Shown in pieces: positions 1 to 5,522 of a stretch of DNA of 5,871 nt. The notes beneath the pieces were generated by a model. The model saw nothing but the letters and a program-made list of their open reading frames with translations, had not been told where the DNA came from and did no database searches. Every line of letters begins with the position of its first letter. Position 1 is the stretch's first letter. Made by a program: the position numbers and the translations under genes. Source of the stretch: Bacteroidales bacterium (GTDB lineage: Bacteria > Bacteroidota > Bacteroidia > Bacteroidales > UBA1556); assembly GCA_029939445.1 (NCBI GenBank), contig JAOZSY010000168.1, forward strand, positions 1 through 5,871. The letters are read 5' to 3'.

Positions 1-110
1 CAGCAAGCATTGTAAGAACAAATCATAAAATTATAATTAGCATATTATTATAAAGGATAATTTTTTATATTTGCTAAATGAATGAAGGAGTTGTAAATTG
101 TAAAATAGTT

Positions 111-166
111 AATTTAGCTAAGTTTATGGTTTGCAACGCGATAGGAATCGCGCAGCAGCGGGGTTT
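111..166 (+). repeat. Dispersed hairpin repeat, copy A (single)
   Basis: The core is a perfect hairpin at 137-152 (CGCGAT, loop AGGA, ATCGCG), followed directly by CAGCAGCGGGGTTT. Its left flank (111-143) aligns by eye with 5306-5337, sharing AATTnAGCnAAGTnTAT and then GCAAnGCGATA. Its right part, ATCGCGCAGCAGCGGGGTTT (147-166), matches the complement of 5247-5266 in 17 of 20 positions. The GCGCAGCAGC core also recurs in copies B and C. The hairpin sequence differs between copies while the flanking core is kept, which suggests a structured repeat family rather than one conserved protein-binding site. Repeat identity within the window is seen directly; any function is unknown. Confidence 0.75.
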
Positions 167-243
167 AATTTAAAAAGATAAGTAACAGATAACTTATTAT
201 TAGATTATAGTATTGCTTTTCAACAACACTGTTCTTTTATTAC

Positions 244-251
244 TATATTTA
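244..251 (+). promoter_or_regulatory. Probable -7 element for the 293-733 gene
   Basis: TATATTTA matches the Bacteroidota TAnnTTTG -7 consensus except at the last base and lies 41 nt before the start codon. Its surroundings resemble the promoter region of the gene at 4513: both have TTTCAACAA (218-226 and 4455-4463), a T-rich spacer, the -7 motif and an AAATTTATTnAATC leader ending at ATGAAAAA. Confidence 0.45.
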
Positions 252-292
252 CCCTATGAAAATATCCCTATAAACATCTAAATTTATTAATC

Positions 293-733
293 ATGAAAAA
301 ATATTTTACAATCCTATTCTTATTATGTTCCACTATTACATACTCTCAAAAACAAATTGATGGTTTTAGAGGTTGGAAATGGGATACACCACTTGAAGAT
401 ATTGAATCACAACTAAAAAAATCATCAAATAAATTACCAAGGTATGCTGCCTATGATAAAATTGATGAAGATCTTACATTTGAAGGATTGCAAGCACGTT
501 TAATTACGTATGGTTTTAAAAAAAAGAAACTTAAAGTTGTTAATATTGGGTTAAAAAATACCGACTTAGATAAAATAGTAAAAATATTCACCAAGAAGTA
601 TGGTAAGCCCAAAAAAACAGAAACTCCTTTTTTTACAAATTGGGAATGGCATATCAGCACTGCCGACATGTCAATTTCCTACTTTCCATCAAAAAAAGAG
701 GATGGTGTAACGATTGGCATAAAAGGAAAGTAG
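293..733 (+). CDS. Small exported protein of unknown function
   Basis: This encodes 146 residues. Residues 1-18 form a signal peptide: two Lys, a hydrophobic core and a TYS-Q cleavage site typical of Bacteroidota. Cys13 lies in FLLC, a poor lipobox, so cleavage by signal peptidase I is more likely than lipoprotein processing. The mature part opens with GFRGWKWDTPLEDI, resembling the FRG(I/W)KWGT start of small secreted proteins in which an initial strand and a helix lead to a KYGKP motif; here KKYGKPKK is at about residues 102-109. The pattern suggests a small alpha/beta periplasmic or surface domain, with Lys-rich stretches near 75-80 and 101-109. I do not recognise a named family and assign no function. 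The start is supported by the signal peptide and by the ATTAATC leader before ATGAAAAA. It appears monocistronic, with no clear terminator after it. Confidence 0.85.
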   Translation: MKKYFTILFLLCSTITYSQKQIDGFRGWKWDTPLEDIESQLKKSSNKLPRYAAYDKIDEDLTFEGLQARLITYGFKKKKLKVVNIGLKNTDLDKIVKIFTKKYGKPKKTETPFFTNWEWHISTADMSISYFPSKKEDGVTIGIKGK

Positions 734-880
734 GCCCATACAAAATTCACATATTTGGATACAACATACCTATGTATGCGTCACTCTATTGCGCAGCACG
801 CATGAATACCTTAAAACTTAACAACAATGGATACACCACCTTGTCCTTTCTGTTACGCTCAGGATAAACCAAGCAGGCAC
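734..880. other. Non-coding stretch before the transposase remnant
   Basis: No gene is supported here. A + strand frame open across 640-867 overlaps the end of the preceding gene and has no protein-like character. The stretch contains an imperfect hairpin at 776-803 (ATGCGT and ACGCAT arms) whose 3' side carries GCGCAGCA, the first eight bases of the GCGCAGCAGC core of the dispersed repeats. It may therefore be a decayed copy of that family or part of the old mobile-element flank. Confidence 0.35.
776..803 (+). repeat. Possible degenerate copy of the hairpin repeat
   Basis: Arms ATGCGT (776-781) and ACGCAT (798-803) are perfect inverted complements with a 16-nt loop. GCGCAGCA at 791-798 matches the repeat core for eight bases and then diverges. 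The short match makes this uncertain. Confidence 0.3.
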
Positions 881-912
881 TTTGCGCTACCCTTCTAAAA
901 ATGTTATCTTTG
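881..912 (+). promoter_or_regulatory. Bacteroidota promoter of the transposase remnant
   Basis: TTTG at 881-884 and TATCTTTG at 905-912, 20 nt apart, fit the Bacteroidota sigma-A consensus (TTTG at -33, TAnnTTTG at -7). The ATG at 936 of the broken transposase lies 23 nt past the -7 element, so this was probably the insertion sequence's own promoter. No terminator-like hairpin separates it from the acyltransferase gene at 1158, and no better promoter is visible directly before that gene. Confidence 0.6.
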
Positions 913-935
913 CGATATCAGTTATCATCAAACAA

Positions 936-1087
936 ATGGTTATATAATCTCAGATTTAACAGTTCACAAAGTTTGGGTAACAAAGTACCTATATTTGGTT
1001 TTGCAAGCAGATGTTCAAAATAGATATAGAGATGCCTTACGACAGGTATTTGATATTAATGACATTACAACCAAAAGTAAAAGATAA
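936..1087 (+). pseudogene. Truncated IS200-like (Y1/HUH) transposase remnant
   Basis: From 944 to the TAA at 1085-1087 the frame reads SDLTVHKVWVTKYLYLVLQ, then ADVQNRYRDALRQVFDINDI. This matches the N-terminal part of IS200/IS605-family TnpA proteins, where H-x-VWVTKYRY-x-VL is followed by a helix ending in an (I/V)C-(D/E)-x-(E/N)-D-(I/V) pattern before the next strand. The ATG at 936-938 is in another frame and meets a stop at 945-947, so a one-base loss (or two-base gain) separates start and body. The reading frame ends near residue 48; the HUH histidine motif and catalytic tyrosine of a full protein of about 140-150 residues are absent. It is therefore doubly broken and cannot encode an active enzyme. 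The family call is by eye but the VWVTKY block is distinctive. It ends 70 nt before the acyltransferase gene. Confidence 0.75.
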
Positions 1088-1157
1088 TACTAACTTATAA
1101 TGATGTGTCAAATAATAATGTTTTTAAACTAATTATTAAATAAAACGAGATTGATTT

Positions 1158-2402
1158 ATGAATAGAAGAATAGCCTATCCAACAAAACATTCTATCCGCT
1201 TTTTAACGTATGTATTCTTTTCTGTTTTCACCTCTTTTTTTAGGATTAGAAAAAAACTACCCAATAATGTAAAAAAGCTTAAGCCACCTTATATTATTTT
1301 AAGTAATCATGTTGGGTTTTGGGATCCTTTTATTGTCGGACACTATCTACCACACTTCACCCACTTTGTTTCGTCAGATGCTGTTTTTAAAGGAAGACTT
1401 ACACGATTTTTCCTAACCCGATTGGGAACTATTCCTAAAAAGAAAAATGTAAGAGACACAAAAGTAATTCGCGATATTTTATCAGTAATTAATCAGGGCG
1501 AGAATGTAGGAATTTTTCCTGAAGCTGTTCGGAATTGGGCGGGCTCAAGCTTTGCGATAGATCCATCTATTATAAAACTAATTAAACTTTTGAAAGTGCC
1601 GGTTGTTGTTGCAACGCTAAAAGGCATGAATTTGTTTAACCCTCGATGGGCTAAAAATACACGACGCACTCACGTTGAAGTTGAATATACGCTTCTTTTT
1701 GAGAAACATGAAATTGGCAGTTTGTCTGAAAACGAAATGTTTGAACAACTGTCTAAAGCTATAGCGTTTGACGAGGTTGAGCATCAACGAAAAATGATGA
1801 ATAAAATATATTCTCAAAACAGATCGGAGCATATTAATCATGCTATATACACTTGCCCACAATGTGAAGCCATAGATAGTTTTAGGATTAATAAAAACAA
1901 TTTTACCTGTTCAAAATGCAATTATGATATTTATATTAATGAATATGGCTTTTTTGAAAGGATAACAGAAGGAAAACTACATTTTGATAACATACGCGAT
2001 TGGTATAATTGGCAAGAAAAATGGCTTTTGTCTTATATCAACAACAAACTTGACACTAACTATTCTGATGTAATCTTTGAAGATATAAATTCAAAAGTCT
2101 ATCATAGCAAGCCTGAAGAATCACTAAAATATATTGGTTCTGCCAACGTAAAACTTTATATTGACAGAATAGAATTAGACTTTGTTGATGATAAAGAGAG
2201 TATCATTTTTAATTTTAACGACCTGCAAACAATTAATCCTCAGGTGGACGAAAGAGTTGAAATTTCTTATAATAATGATATGTACAGGCTTATTGGTAGT
2301 CGCAATGGAGTGTCTGGACTAAAATGGGAAGTTGCTCTAAATGCTATTTGGAAAACCATCGGGCAGCATTATAAATTATCGCCTTATATTGTACAGGAAT
2401 AA
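1158..2402 (+). CDS. PlsC-like acyltransferase with zinc ribbon and C-terminal domain
   Basis: This encodes 414 residues. The N-terminal half is a lysophospholipid acyltransferase (LPLAT/PlsC) domain, probably moving an acyl chain to the sn-2 position of a lysophosphatidate-like acceptor at the inner membrane. Motif I is NHVGFWD (H51-x4-D56, catalytic), motif III is FPEAVR (120-125) and motif IV includes VPVVVATLKG (147-156). Ala123 replaces the usual Gly of FPEG, and the motif II position (TIPKKK, 91-96) has Lys where Arg is common. A hydrophobic stretch at about 14-28 could anchor it to the membrane. A four-Cys zinc ribbon follows (C233, C236, C251, C254), then a Trp-rich linker (DWYNWQEKW, 281-289) and a beta-rich tail (about 325-400) that looks PH/GRAM-like. 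Typical PlsC is about 240 residues, so the last 180 are extra. Substrate is unproven. The gene follows the transposase remnant and precedes the symporter by 41 nt. Confidence 0.85.
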   Translation: MNRRIAYPTKHSIRFLTYVFFSVFTSFFRIRKKLPNNVKKLKPPYIILSNHVGFWDPFIVGHYLPHFTHFVSSDAVFKGRLTRFFLTRLGTIPKKKNVRDTKVIRDILSVINQGENVGIFPEAVRNWAGSSFAIDPSIIKLIKLLKVPVVVATLKGMNLFNPRWAKNTRRTHVEVEYTLLFEKHEIGSLSENEMFEQLSKAIAFDEVEHQRKMMNKIYSQNRSEHINHAIYTCPQCEAIDSFRINKNNFTCSKCNYDIYINEYGFFERITEGKLHFDNIRDWYNWQEKWLLSYINNKLDTNYSDVIFEDINSKVYHSKPEESLKYIGSANVKLYIDRIELDFVDDKESIIFNFNDLQTINPQVDERVEISYNNDMYRLIGSRNGVSGLKWEVALNAIWKTIGQHYKLSPYIVQE

Positions 2403-2420
2403 CTAAAAGTGCTACATTTG
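2389..2420 (+). promoter_or_regulatory. Promoter for the GltS-family gene
   Basis: TACATTTG (2413-2420) is a perfect TAnnTTTG -7 element. TTG at 2389-2391, 21 nt upstream and inside the end of the acyltransferase gene, can serve as -33. The start codon is 23 nt beyond the -7 element. The symporter can thus be expressed independently of the acyltransferase. Confidence 0.6.
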
Positions 2421-2443
2421 GTTTTTTATTTAATATAAATTAC

Positions 2444-3853
2444 ATGGAATCACATTGGTTATTTGTTGTGGACTTAATGACAATAGGTCTTTTTCTTTTA
2501 TTGGCAACTTATTTACGATCTAAGATAGTTTTTTTACAAAAAAACCTGATCCCTAATAATATTATTGCTGGCTTTTTGCTATTCTTTGTGGGCCTAATTA
2601 GTGCTGAACATTTTCAAATACCAATAGATAGGTATGGCAAATATATTTACCATTTGCTAGCCATTGTTTTTATTGCAATGTCGCTTCGCAAATCAGAGAG
2701 TGGTAATAGTAAAACAACATTTGCTACAGGGATACTTCATTCGTTGAGCTCTGCTGTTCAGGTGATTGTTGGTTTGGTTATTGCCTTTGTGTTTATGAAA
2801 ACAACGAATCCTGATCTCTTTCCAACTTTTGGATACTTTATTTTATTAGGCTTTAGTCAGGGTCCTGGTCAGGCATATTCAATTGGTACATCGTGGGAAT
2901 CTTTAGGGTTTGAAAATGCAGCAAATATAGGACTAACCTTTGCAGCACTGGGTTATATTTGGGCCGTGGTATTTGGATTAATATTGATTCGTGTATTGCA
3001 GAAAAAATACAATATTACACCTGACCTTAAAACCATTGATGATACTAAGGGTAACGAAATAGGAGTTATAAAAAAGGTAGATGATCAACCTTGCGCGGGA
3101 GAGTTAACAACTCATAATTCGGCTATCGATGGCTTTACTTTTCAAATAGCGCTTGTTCTAGTTGTATATTTTATTACATATTTGTCTATTAAAGGTGTTG
3201 AATTTGCTTTGCCTTTTGCATTAAAAAATGAAAGTATAGCATCGCAAATTATAAGTCTATTATGGGGGTTACACTTTATTTTTGGATCTCTATTTGCAAT
3301 ACTCACAAGAAAAATAATGCTTAGGTTTGGCTGGGGCAATATTATTAATAATGGCTTAATGACACGAATATCAGGTAGTTCGTTAGACTTTATGGTTACC
3401 GCAGCAATTGCTGCAATTTCTATATCTGTTTTTCTTGAGTATATTACAATAATAGCTGTAATGAGTATCTCTGGCGGAATGCTTACAATGTGGCTTGTTG
3501 TAAGAGAGATTCGCAAATCGGGATTAGACAGCCCTTTAGAAAGAATTATATCTGTTTATGGAACACTTACAGGAACCCTATCAACCGGTTTGACGCTGAC
3601 AAGAATTATTGATCCTGATTTTAAAACTAAAGCCGCTCATGACATCGTTTTTGGAGCGGGCATAGCCATTCCTTTTATTTTTCCAATAATGGCTAGTATG
3701 ATTGTGCCAACAATTGGTCTTGAAGAAGGTAATGTTGACACCTATTATCTGATAAATCTAGCAGCTTTATCTGTTTATGCCTTTCTATTATTCCTTTATT
3801 GGCGTTATTATACAAAGAATTTTAAAAATAATAGTCCACAACAGGACAAATAG
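2444..3853 (+). CDS. Sodium/glutamate symporter, GltS (ESS) family
   Basis: This encodes a 469-residue inner-membrane protein with about ten to thirteen hydrophobic segments in two halves, the arrangement of the ESS family, which couples Na+ entry to glutamate uptake. The first half has segments near 5-22, 38-54, 68-80, 96-118, 128-148 and 160-183; its signature loop is GFSQGPGQA (136-144), where classical GltS has a G-x-GHG-type motif. A hydrophilic linker of about 45 residues (184-229) follows. The second half has segments near 230-248, 266-286, 312-331, 333-355, 400-424 and 432-453, with the equivalent re-entrant loop at GTLTGTLSTGLTLTR (373-387). It is longer than E. coli GltS (about 400), mainly through the linker and tail. 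The divergent loop leaves glutamate specificity uncertain; another organic anion is possible. It has its own promoter and probably leads into the next gene. Confidence 0.75.
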   Translation: MESHWLFVVDLMTIGLFLLLATYLRSKIVFLQKNLIPNNIIAGFLLFFVGLISAEHFQIPIDRYGKYIYHLLAIVFIAMSLRKSESGNSKTTFATGILHSLSSAVQVIVGLVIAFVFMKTTNPDLFPTFGYFILLGFSQGPGQAYSIGTSWESLGFENAANIGLTFAALGYIWAVVFGLILIRVLQKKYNITPDLKTIDDTKGNEIGVIKKVDDQPCAGELTTHNSAIDGFTFQIALVLVVYFITYLSIKGVEFALPFALKNESIASQIISLLWGLHFIFGSLFAILTRKIMLRFGWGNIINNGLMTRISGSSLDFMVTAAIAAISISVFLEYITIIAVMSISGGMLTMWLVVREIRKSGLDSPLERIISVYGTLTGTLSTGLTLTRIIDPDFKTKAAHDIVFGAGIAIPFIFPIMASMIVPTIGLEEGNVDTYYLINLAALSVYAFLLFLYWRYYTKNFKNNSPQQDK

Positions 3854-3904
3854 AAAACTATTCATAGGTGAATGGGATATGTAAAGTTTAGAAAAACATT
3901 AAAC

Positions 3905-4309
3905 ATGAAGAAAGCATATTTTGCAATAAGTTATAATAACAGAAAACTATTTTACAAAGAAATTAAGAGTTTAAAAACTTTGTTCAACAAAAACAATATA
4001 GAATTACTAATTTTTGTCGACAAGTATAATTTTAAGGCTAATGAAGAAAGTATAATGATGGAAACTGCATTTAAGGAGATTGATAATTCGGATTTTCTTA
4101 TTGCAGAATTAAGCACAAAATCAATTGGTGTTGGAATTGAAATCGGATACGCCTTTGCGAAAAAAATACCGATTATTTATCTGCGCAAAAAGCATGCTGA
4201 ATACTCCACCACAGCATCTGGAAGCTCAACTTATAATGTGGATTATAAAAACGAAATTGATTTATATAAATCAATGGAAAAAATACTGTCACAGCTAAAT
4301 AAAGACTAA
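3905..4309 (+). CDS. Nucleoside 2-deoxyribosyltransferase/DNPH1-like protein
   Basis: This encodes 134 residues from the chosen start. Residues about 59-84 (DNSDFLIAELSTKSIGVGIE and on) match the Rossmann-like core of the 2-deoxyribosyltransferase superfamily, closest by eye to DNPH1/Rcl, which splits deoxynucleoside 5'-monophosphates into base and deoxyribose 5-phosphate. Glu79 in GVGIEIG aligns with the DNPH1 nucleophile, Tyr5 with its active-site Tyr, and the STTASGS segment (101-107) with its substrate-closing serine loop. Two differences stand out: the family's N-terminal GS-x-RGG loop is AISYNN here, and the conserved Asp 24 residues before the nucleophile aligns with Ala55. Activity or substrate may differ. 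An upstream in-frame ATG at 3872 would add 11 residues (MGYVKFRKTLN) before the first strand; I prefer 3905 because the family begins at this strand and MKK fits local starts. It lies 51 nt after the symporter with no promoter seen, so co-transcription is likely. Confidence 0.7.
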   Translation: MKKAYFAISYNNRKLFYKEIKSLKTLFNKNNIELLIFVDKYNFKANEESIMMETAFKEIDNSDFLIAELSTKSIGVGIEIGYAFAKKIPIIYLRKKHAEYSTTASGSSTYNVDYKNEIDLYKSMEKILSQLNKD

Positions 4310-4358
4310 TAATAAAAATATTGAAAGTATAGAATTAGTATTTATTTCTTTAATGGTT

Positions 4359-4423
4359 CTACCATGGTTTGCTGCTGGAATAACATGGGATATCACCCCG
4401 ATATCGCGCAGCAGCAGTGGTAG
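4359..4423 (+). repeat. Dispersed hairpin repeat, copy B (inverted pair)
   Basis: A 65-nt imperfect inverted repeat. Outer arms CTACCA (4359-4364) and TGGTAG (4418-4423) are perfect complements; inside them TGCTGCTG (4370-4377) pairs with CAGCAGCA (4409-4416); at the centre GATATC (4389-4394) and GATATC (4400-4405) close over ACCCC. The right side carries CGATATCGCGCAGCAGC, like copies A and C, and ATGGTTTGC at 4364-4372 also occurs at 126-134 in copy A. The whole unit behaves like two cores facing outwards. It lies 50 nt after the DNPH1-like gene and could also act as a transcriptional barrier, although there is no T-run on the + side. Confidence 0.75.
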
Positions 4424-4477
4424 ATTACTGATTATTTTATAGGTTTATTTTTTATTTCAACAAACGTTTTTTATTAT

Positions 4478-4485
4478 TATCTTTG
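4478..4485 (+). promoter_or_regulatory. -7 element for the 4513-5187 gene
   Basis: TATCTTTG is a perfect TAnnTTTG match, 27 nt before the start codon. The -33 region is only T-rich, with no clear TTG. The TTTCAACAA stretch at 4455-4463 and the AAATTTATTTAATC leader are shared with the region before the gene at 293. Confidence 0.6.
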
Positions 4486-4512
4486 TGAAAAGGTAATTAA
4501 ATTTATTTAATC

Positions 4513-5187
4513 ATGAAAAATGCTCACTTATTTATTATTTTATTATTATTTCCATTAATTGGTAGATCGCAAAAATCAGAAAATGATGATCTTAAATCAG
4601 GATTAAGAGTTGGTTTAAACACAGAGCTTTTATTTTTTGGAGAATATGGTATTAATGTAGAGTATAATTTTGGAGGAAAATCAATTTATTCACAAATTAA
4701 TTATAATAGACCTATATTACCAAAAAGTTCTAAGCCAAATGTTGATTTTACTGAAAATACGAACTCATATTATTGTGCGTCGGGTCCTGTGATAAAAATA
4801 GGTTTTCAGAAAAATTCGAAATATTCTGAGAAAAATAGACGCACTTATTTTTATGGAGCAGAACTTATTTTTAAAGAGCTCTCATTCGATAATCTCACAC
4901 TGCAAAGGCCATCTGATAAATATTATTTTGATCAAGAAATAAGCATGCAAAGTTATAGGTATGGAAGTGCTTTTAGGATTGGTTTAAGAAAATCTTTTAC
5001 GCCAAAATCCAAATTGTACTGGAGTTTAAGTACAGCCATTGGTGTTTTATATAATGATGAAACTAGAATTCTGCATTATAGTCATGAATATACGGATTTG
5101 CCATTTGAGACGCCTTATAAAAATGATGGTTTATTGGTTACCGTATCACTAAATTTAGTAGTTGGATTTGATTTCTCAAATAAGTAA
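4513..5187 (+). CDS. Probable outer-membrane beta-barrel protein, unknown function
   Basis: This encodes 224 residues. Residues 1-19 form a signal peptide (MKN, a hydrophobic core of I/L/F, then IGRS-Q). The mature part is rich in alternating hydrophobic/polar strands flanked by aromatic residues, for example GLRVGLNTELLFF (30-42), YGINVEYNFG (45-54), KSIYSQINYNR, GPVIKIGFQK, YFYGAELIFKEL, SAFRIGLRK, KLYWSLSTAIGVLY and LLVTVSLNLVVGFDF at the end. This pattern and the amphipathic final strand fit a small barrel of about eight strands with polar loops, inserted in the outer membrane. There is no plug, SusC/TonB box or peptidoglycan-binding OmpA domain. No specific family is recognised, so a transport, adhesion or structural role cannot be chosen. 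Its promoter region resembles that of the exported-protein gene at 293, suggesting similar expression or shared ancestry of the upstream DNA. Confidence 0.8.
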   Translation: MKNAHLFIILLLFPLIGRSQKSENDDLKSGLRVGLNTELLFFGEYGINVEYNFGGKSIYSQINYNRPILPKSSKPNVDFTENTNSYYCASGPVIKIGFQKNSKYSEKNRRTYFYGAELIFKELSFDNLTLQRPSDKYYFDQEISMQSYRYGSAFRIGLRKSFTPKSKLYWSLSTAIGVLYNDETRILHYSHEYTDLPFETPYKNDGLLVTVSLNLVVGFDFSNK

Positions 5188-5245
5188 TTTTTTTTTCACA
5201 AGGTCTAGTTAGATGTTATTTTTGTATTGTCAATTTATGTAAAAA

Positions 5246-5377
5246 ACCCCGCTACCGCACGATTTTATCGTGTGGGGTGTATAACAGGCAGCCTCTATAG
5301 CGTGCAATTAAGCCAAGTATATTAAAGCAATGCGATACATCCCGATAATTATCGGGAGCGCAGCAGCCAGTTTTTTT
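5246..5377. repeat. Dispersed hairpin repeat, copy C (outward-facing pair)
   Basis: Two repeat units face outwards. The left unit is on the - strand: a 9-bp hairpin at 5255-5275 (CCGCACGAT, loop TTT, ATCGTGTGG, one G-T pair), bordered by ACCCCGCTA, whose complement is the AGCGGGGTTT end of copy A. The right unit is on the + strand: 5306-5337 aligns with the left flank of copy A, then comes a perfect 18-nt palindrome at 5340-5357 (TCCCGATAA and TTATCGGGA), then GCGCAGCAGCC (5358-5368) and seven T (5371-5377). An inverted pair of units separated by a short spacer resembles the REPIN/BIME layout of other bacteria. Confidence 0.75.
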
Positions 5378-5491
5378 GCCGTAAAAGAAGATAATACAGA
5401 TACGAAGTTTCAATATATACTACCTATATTCTTCATTCCAACTATTTTAATTATGTATAAACCAACAAAAAATGGAATTATTCATATTTAA
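5330..5491 (+). CDS. Doubtful small membrane protein ORF, 53 codons
   Basis: ATG at 5330 opens 53 codons: MRYIPIIIGSAAASFFAV, a polar turn KEDNTDTK, then FQYILPIFFIPTILIMY and a short basic tail. The layout looks like a two-helix membrane hairpin. However, the first 13 codons lie within repeat copy C, and copy A has ACG instead of ATG and a TAG soon after at the equivalent place, so the start is probably accidental. The second half (from about 5380) could be the tail of a gene interrupted or eroded beside the repeat. No promoter or ribosome binding site is evident directly upstream. It may equally be chance. Confidence 0.22.
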   Translation: MRYIPIIIGSAAASFFAVKEDNTDTKFQYILPIFFIPTILIMYKPTKNGIIHI

Positions 5492-5522
5492 TAAAAGAGC
5501 CTTCATGATATAAAACTTTGAT

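Larger units (their letters stand above)
1..292. other. Intergenic region with one hairpin repeat
   Basis: No supportable gene lies here. Frame 3 is open from the window edge to a TAA at 51-53 (about 16 residues, ending ISILL), so the tail of an upstream gene is possible but cannot be judged. A TATATTTG match to the Bacteroidota -7 motif sits at 66-73, with nothing convincing after it. The region also holds repeat copy A (111-166) and, close to the first gene, its probable promoter. Confidence 0.5.

Noticed and set aside
78..173. 31-codon ORF beginning just after a TATATTTG motif
   Set aside because: It runs straight through repeat copy A and its sequence is not protein-like; the start lies too close to the -7 motif for a normal leader.
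451..669. - strand frame inside the exported-protein gene
   Set aside because: It is antisense to a gene with a clear signal peptide; its composition mirrors the opposite strand and it has no promoter.
640..867. 75-codon + strand frame overlapping the end of the first gene
   Set aside because: It overlaps a well-supported gene in another frame, has no protein-like domain or signal, and ends in repeat-like non-coding DNA.
1617..1862. - strand frame inside the acyltransferase gene
   Set aside because: It is antisense to conserved acyltransferase coding sequence and shows no motif.
3142..3516. 124-codon - strand frame inside the symporter gene
   Set aside because: It is long only because it mirrors membrane-segment codons of the symporter; no start signals or family likeness.
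3860..3873. Small hairpin after the symporter gene (ATTCA, loop TAGG, TGAAT)
   Set aside because: Only five weak pairs and no T-run follow, so it is not a credible terminator; it does overlap the less likely upstream start of the next gene.
4418..4423. GTAG at the repeat edge as the GTAG tetranucleotide of Proteobacterial REPs
   Set aside because: It is on the opposite side of the hairpin from the canonical layout and is missing from copy A, so the match is not meaningful.
5188..5196. Nine-T run after the outer-membrane protein gene as a terminator
   Set aside because: No stem precedes it, so an intrinsic terminator is not supported.
5247..5278. Hairpin plus T-run as a - strand terminator
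   Set aside because: The - strand reading gives a stem then GGGGTTTTTT, but no - strand gene is present to terminate; the shared sequence with copy A makes a repeat the better explanation.
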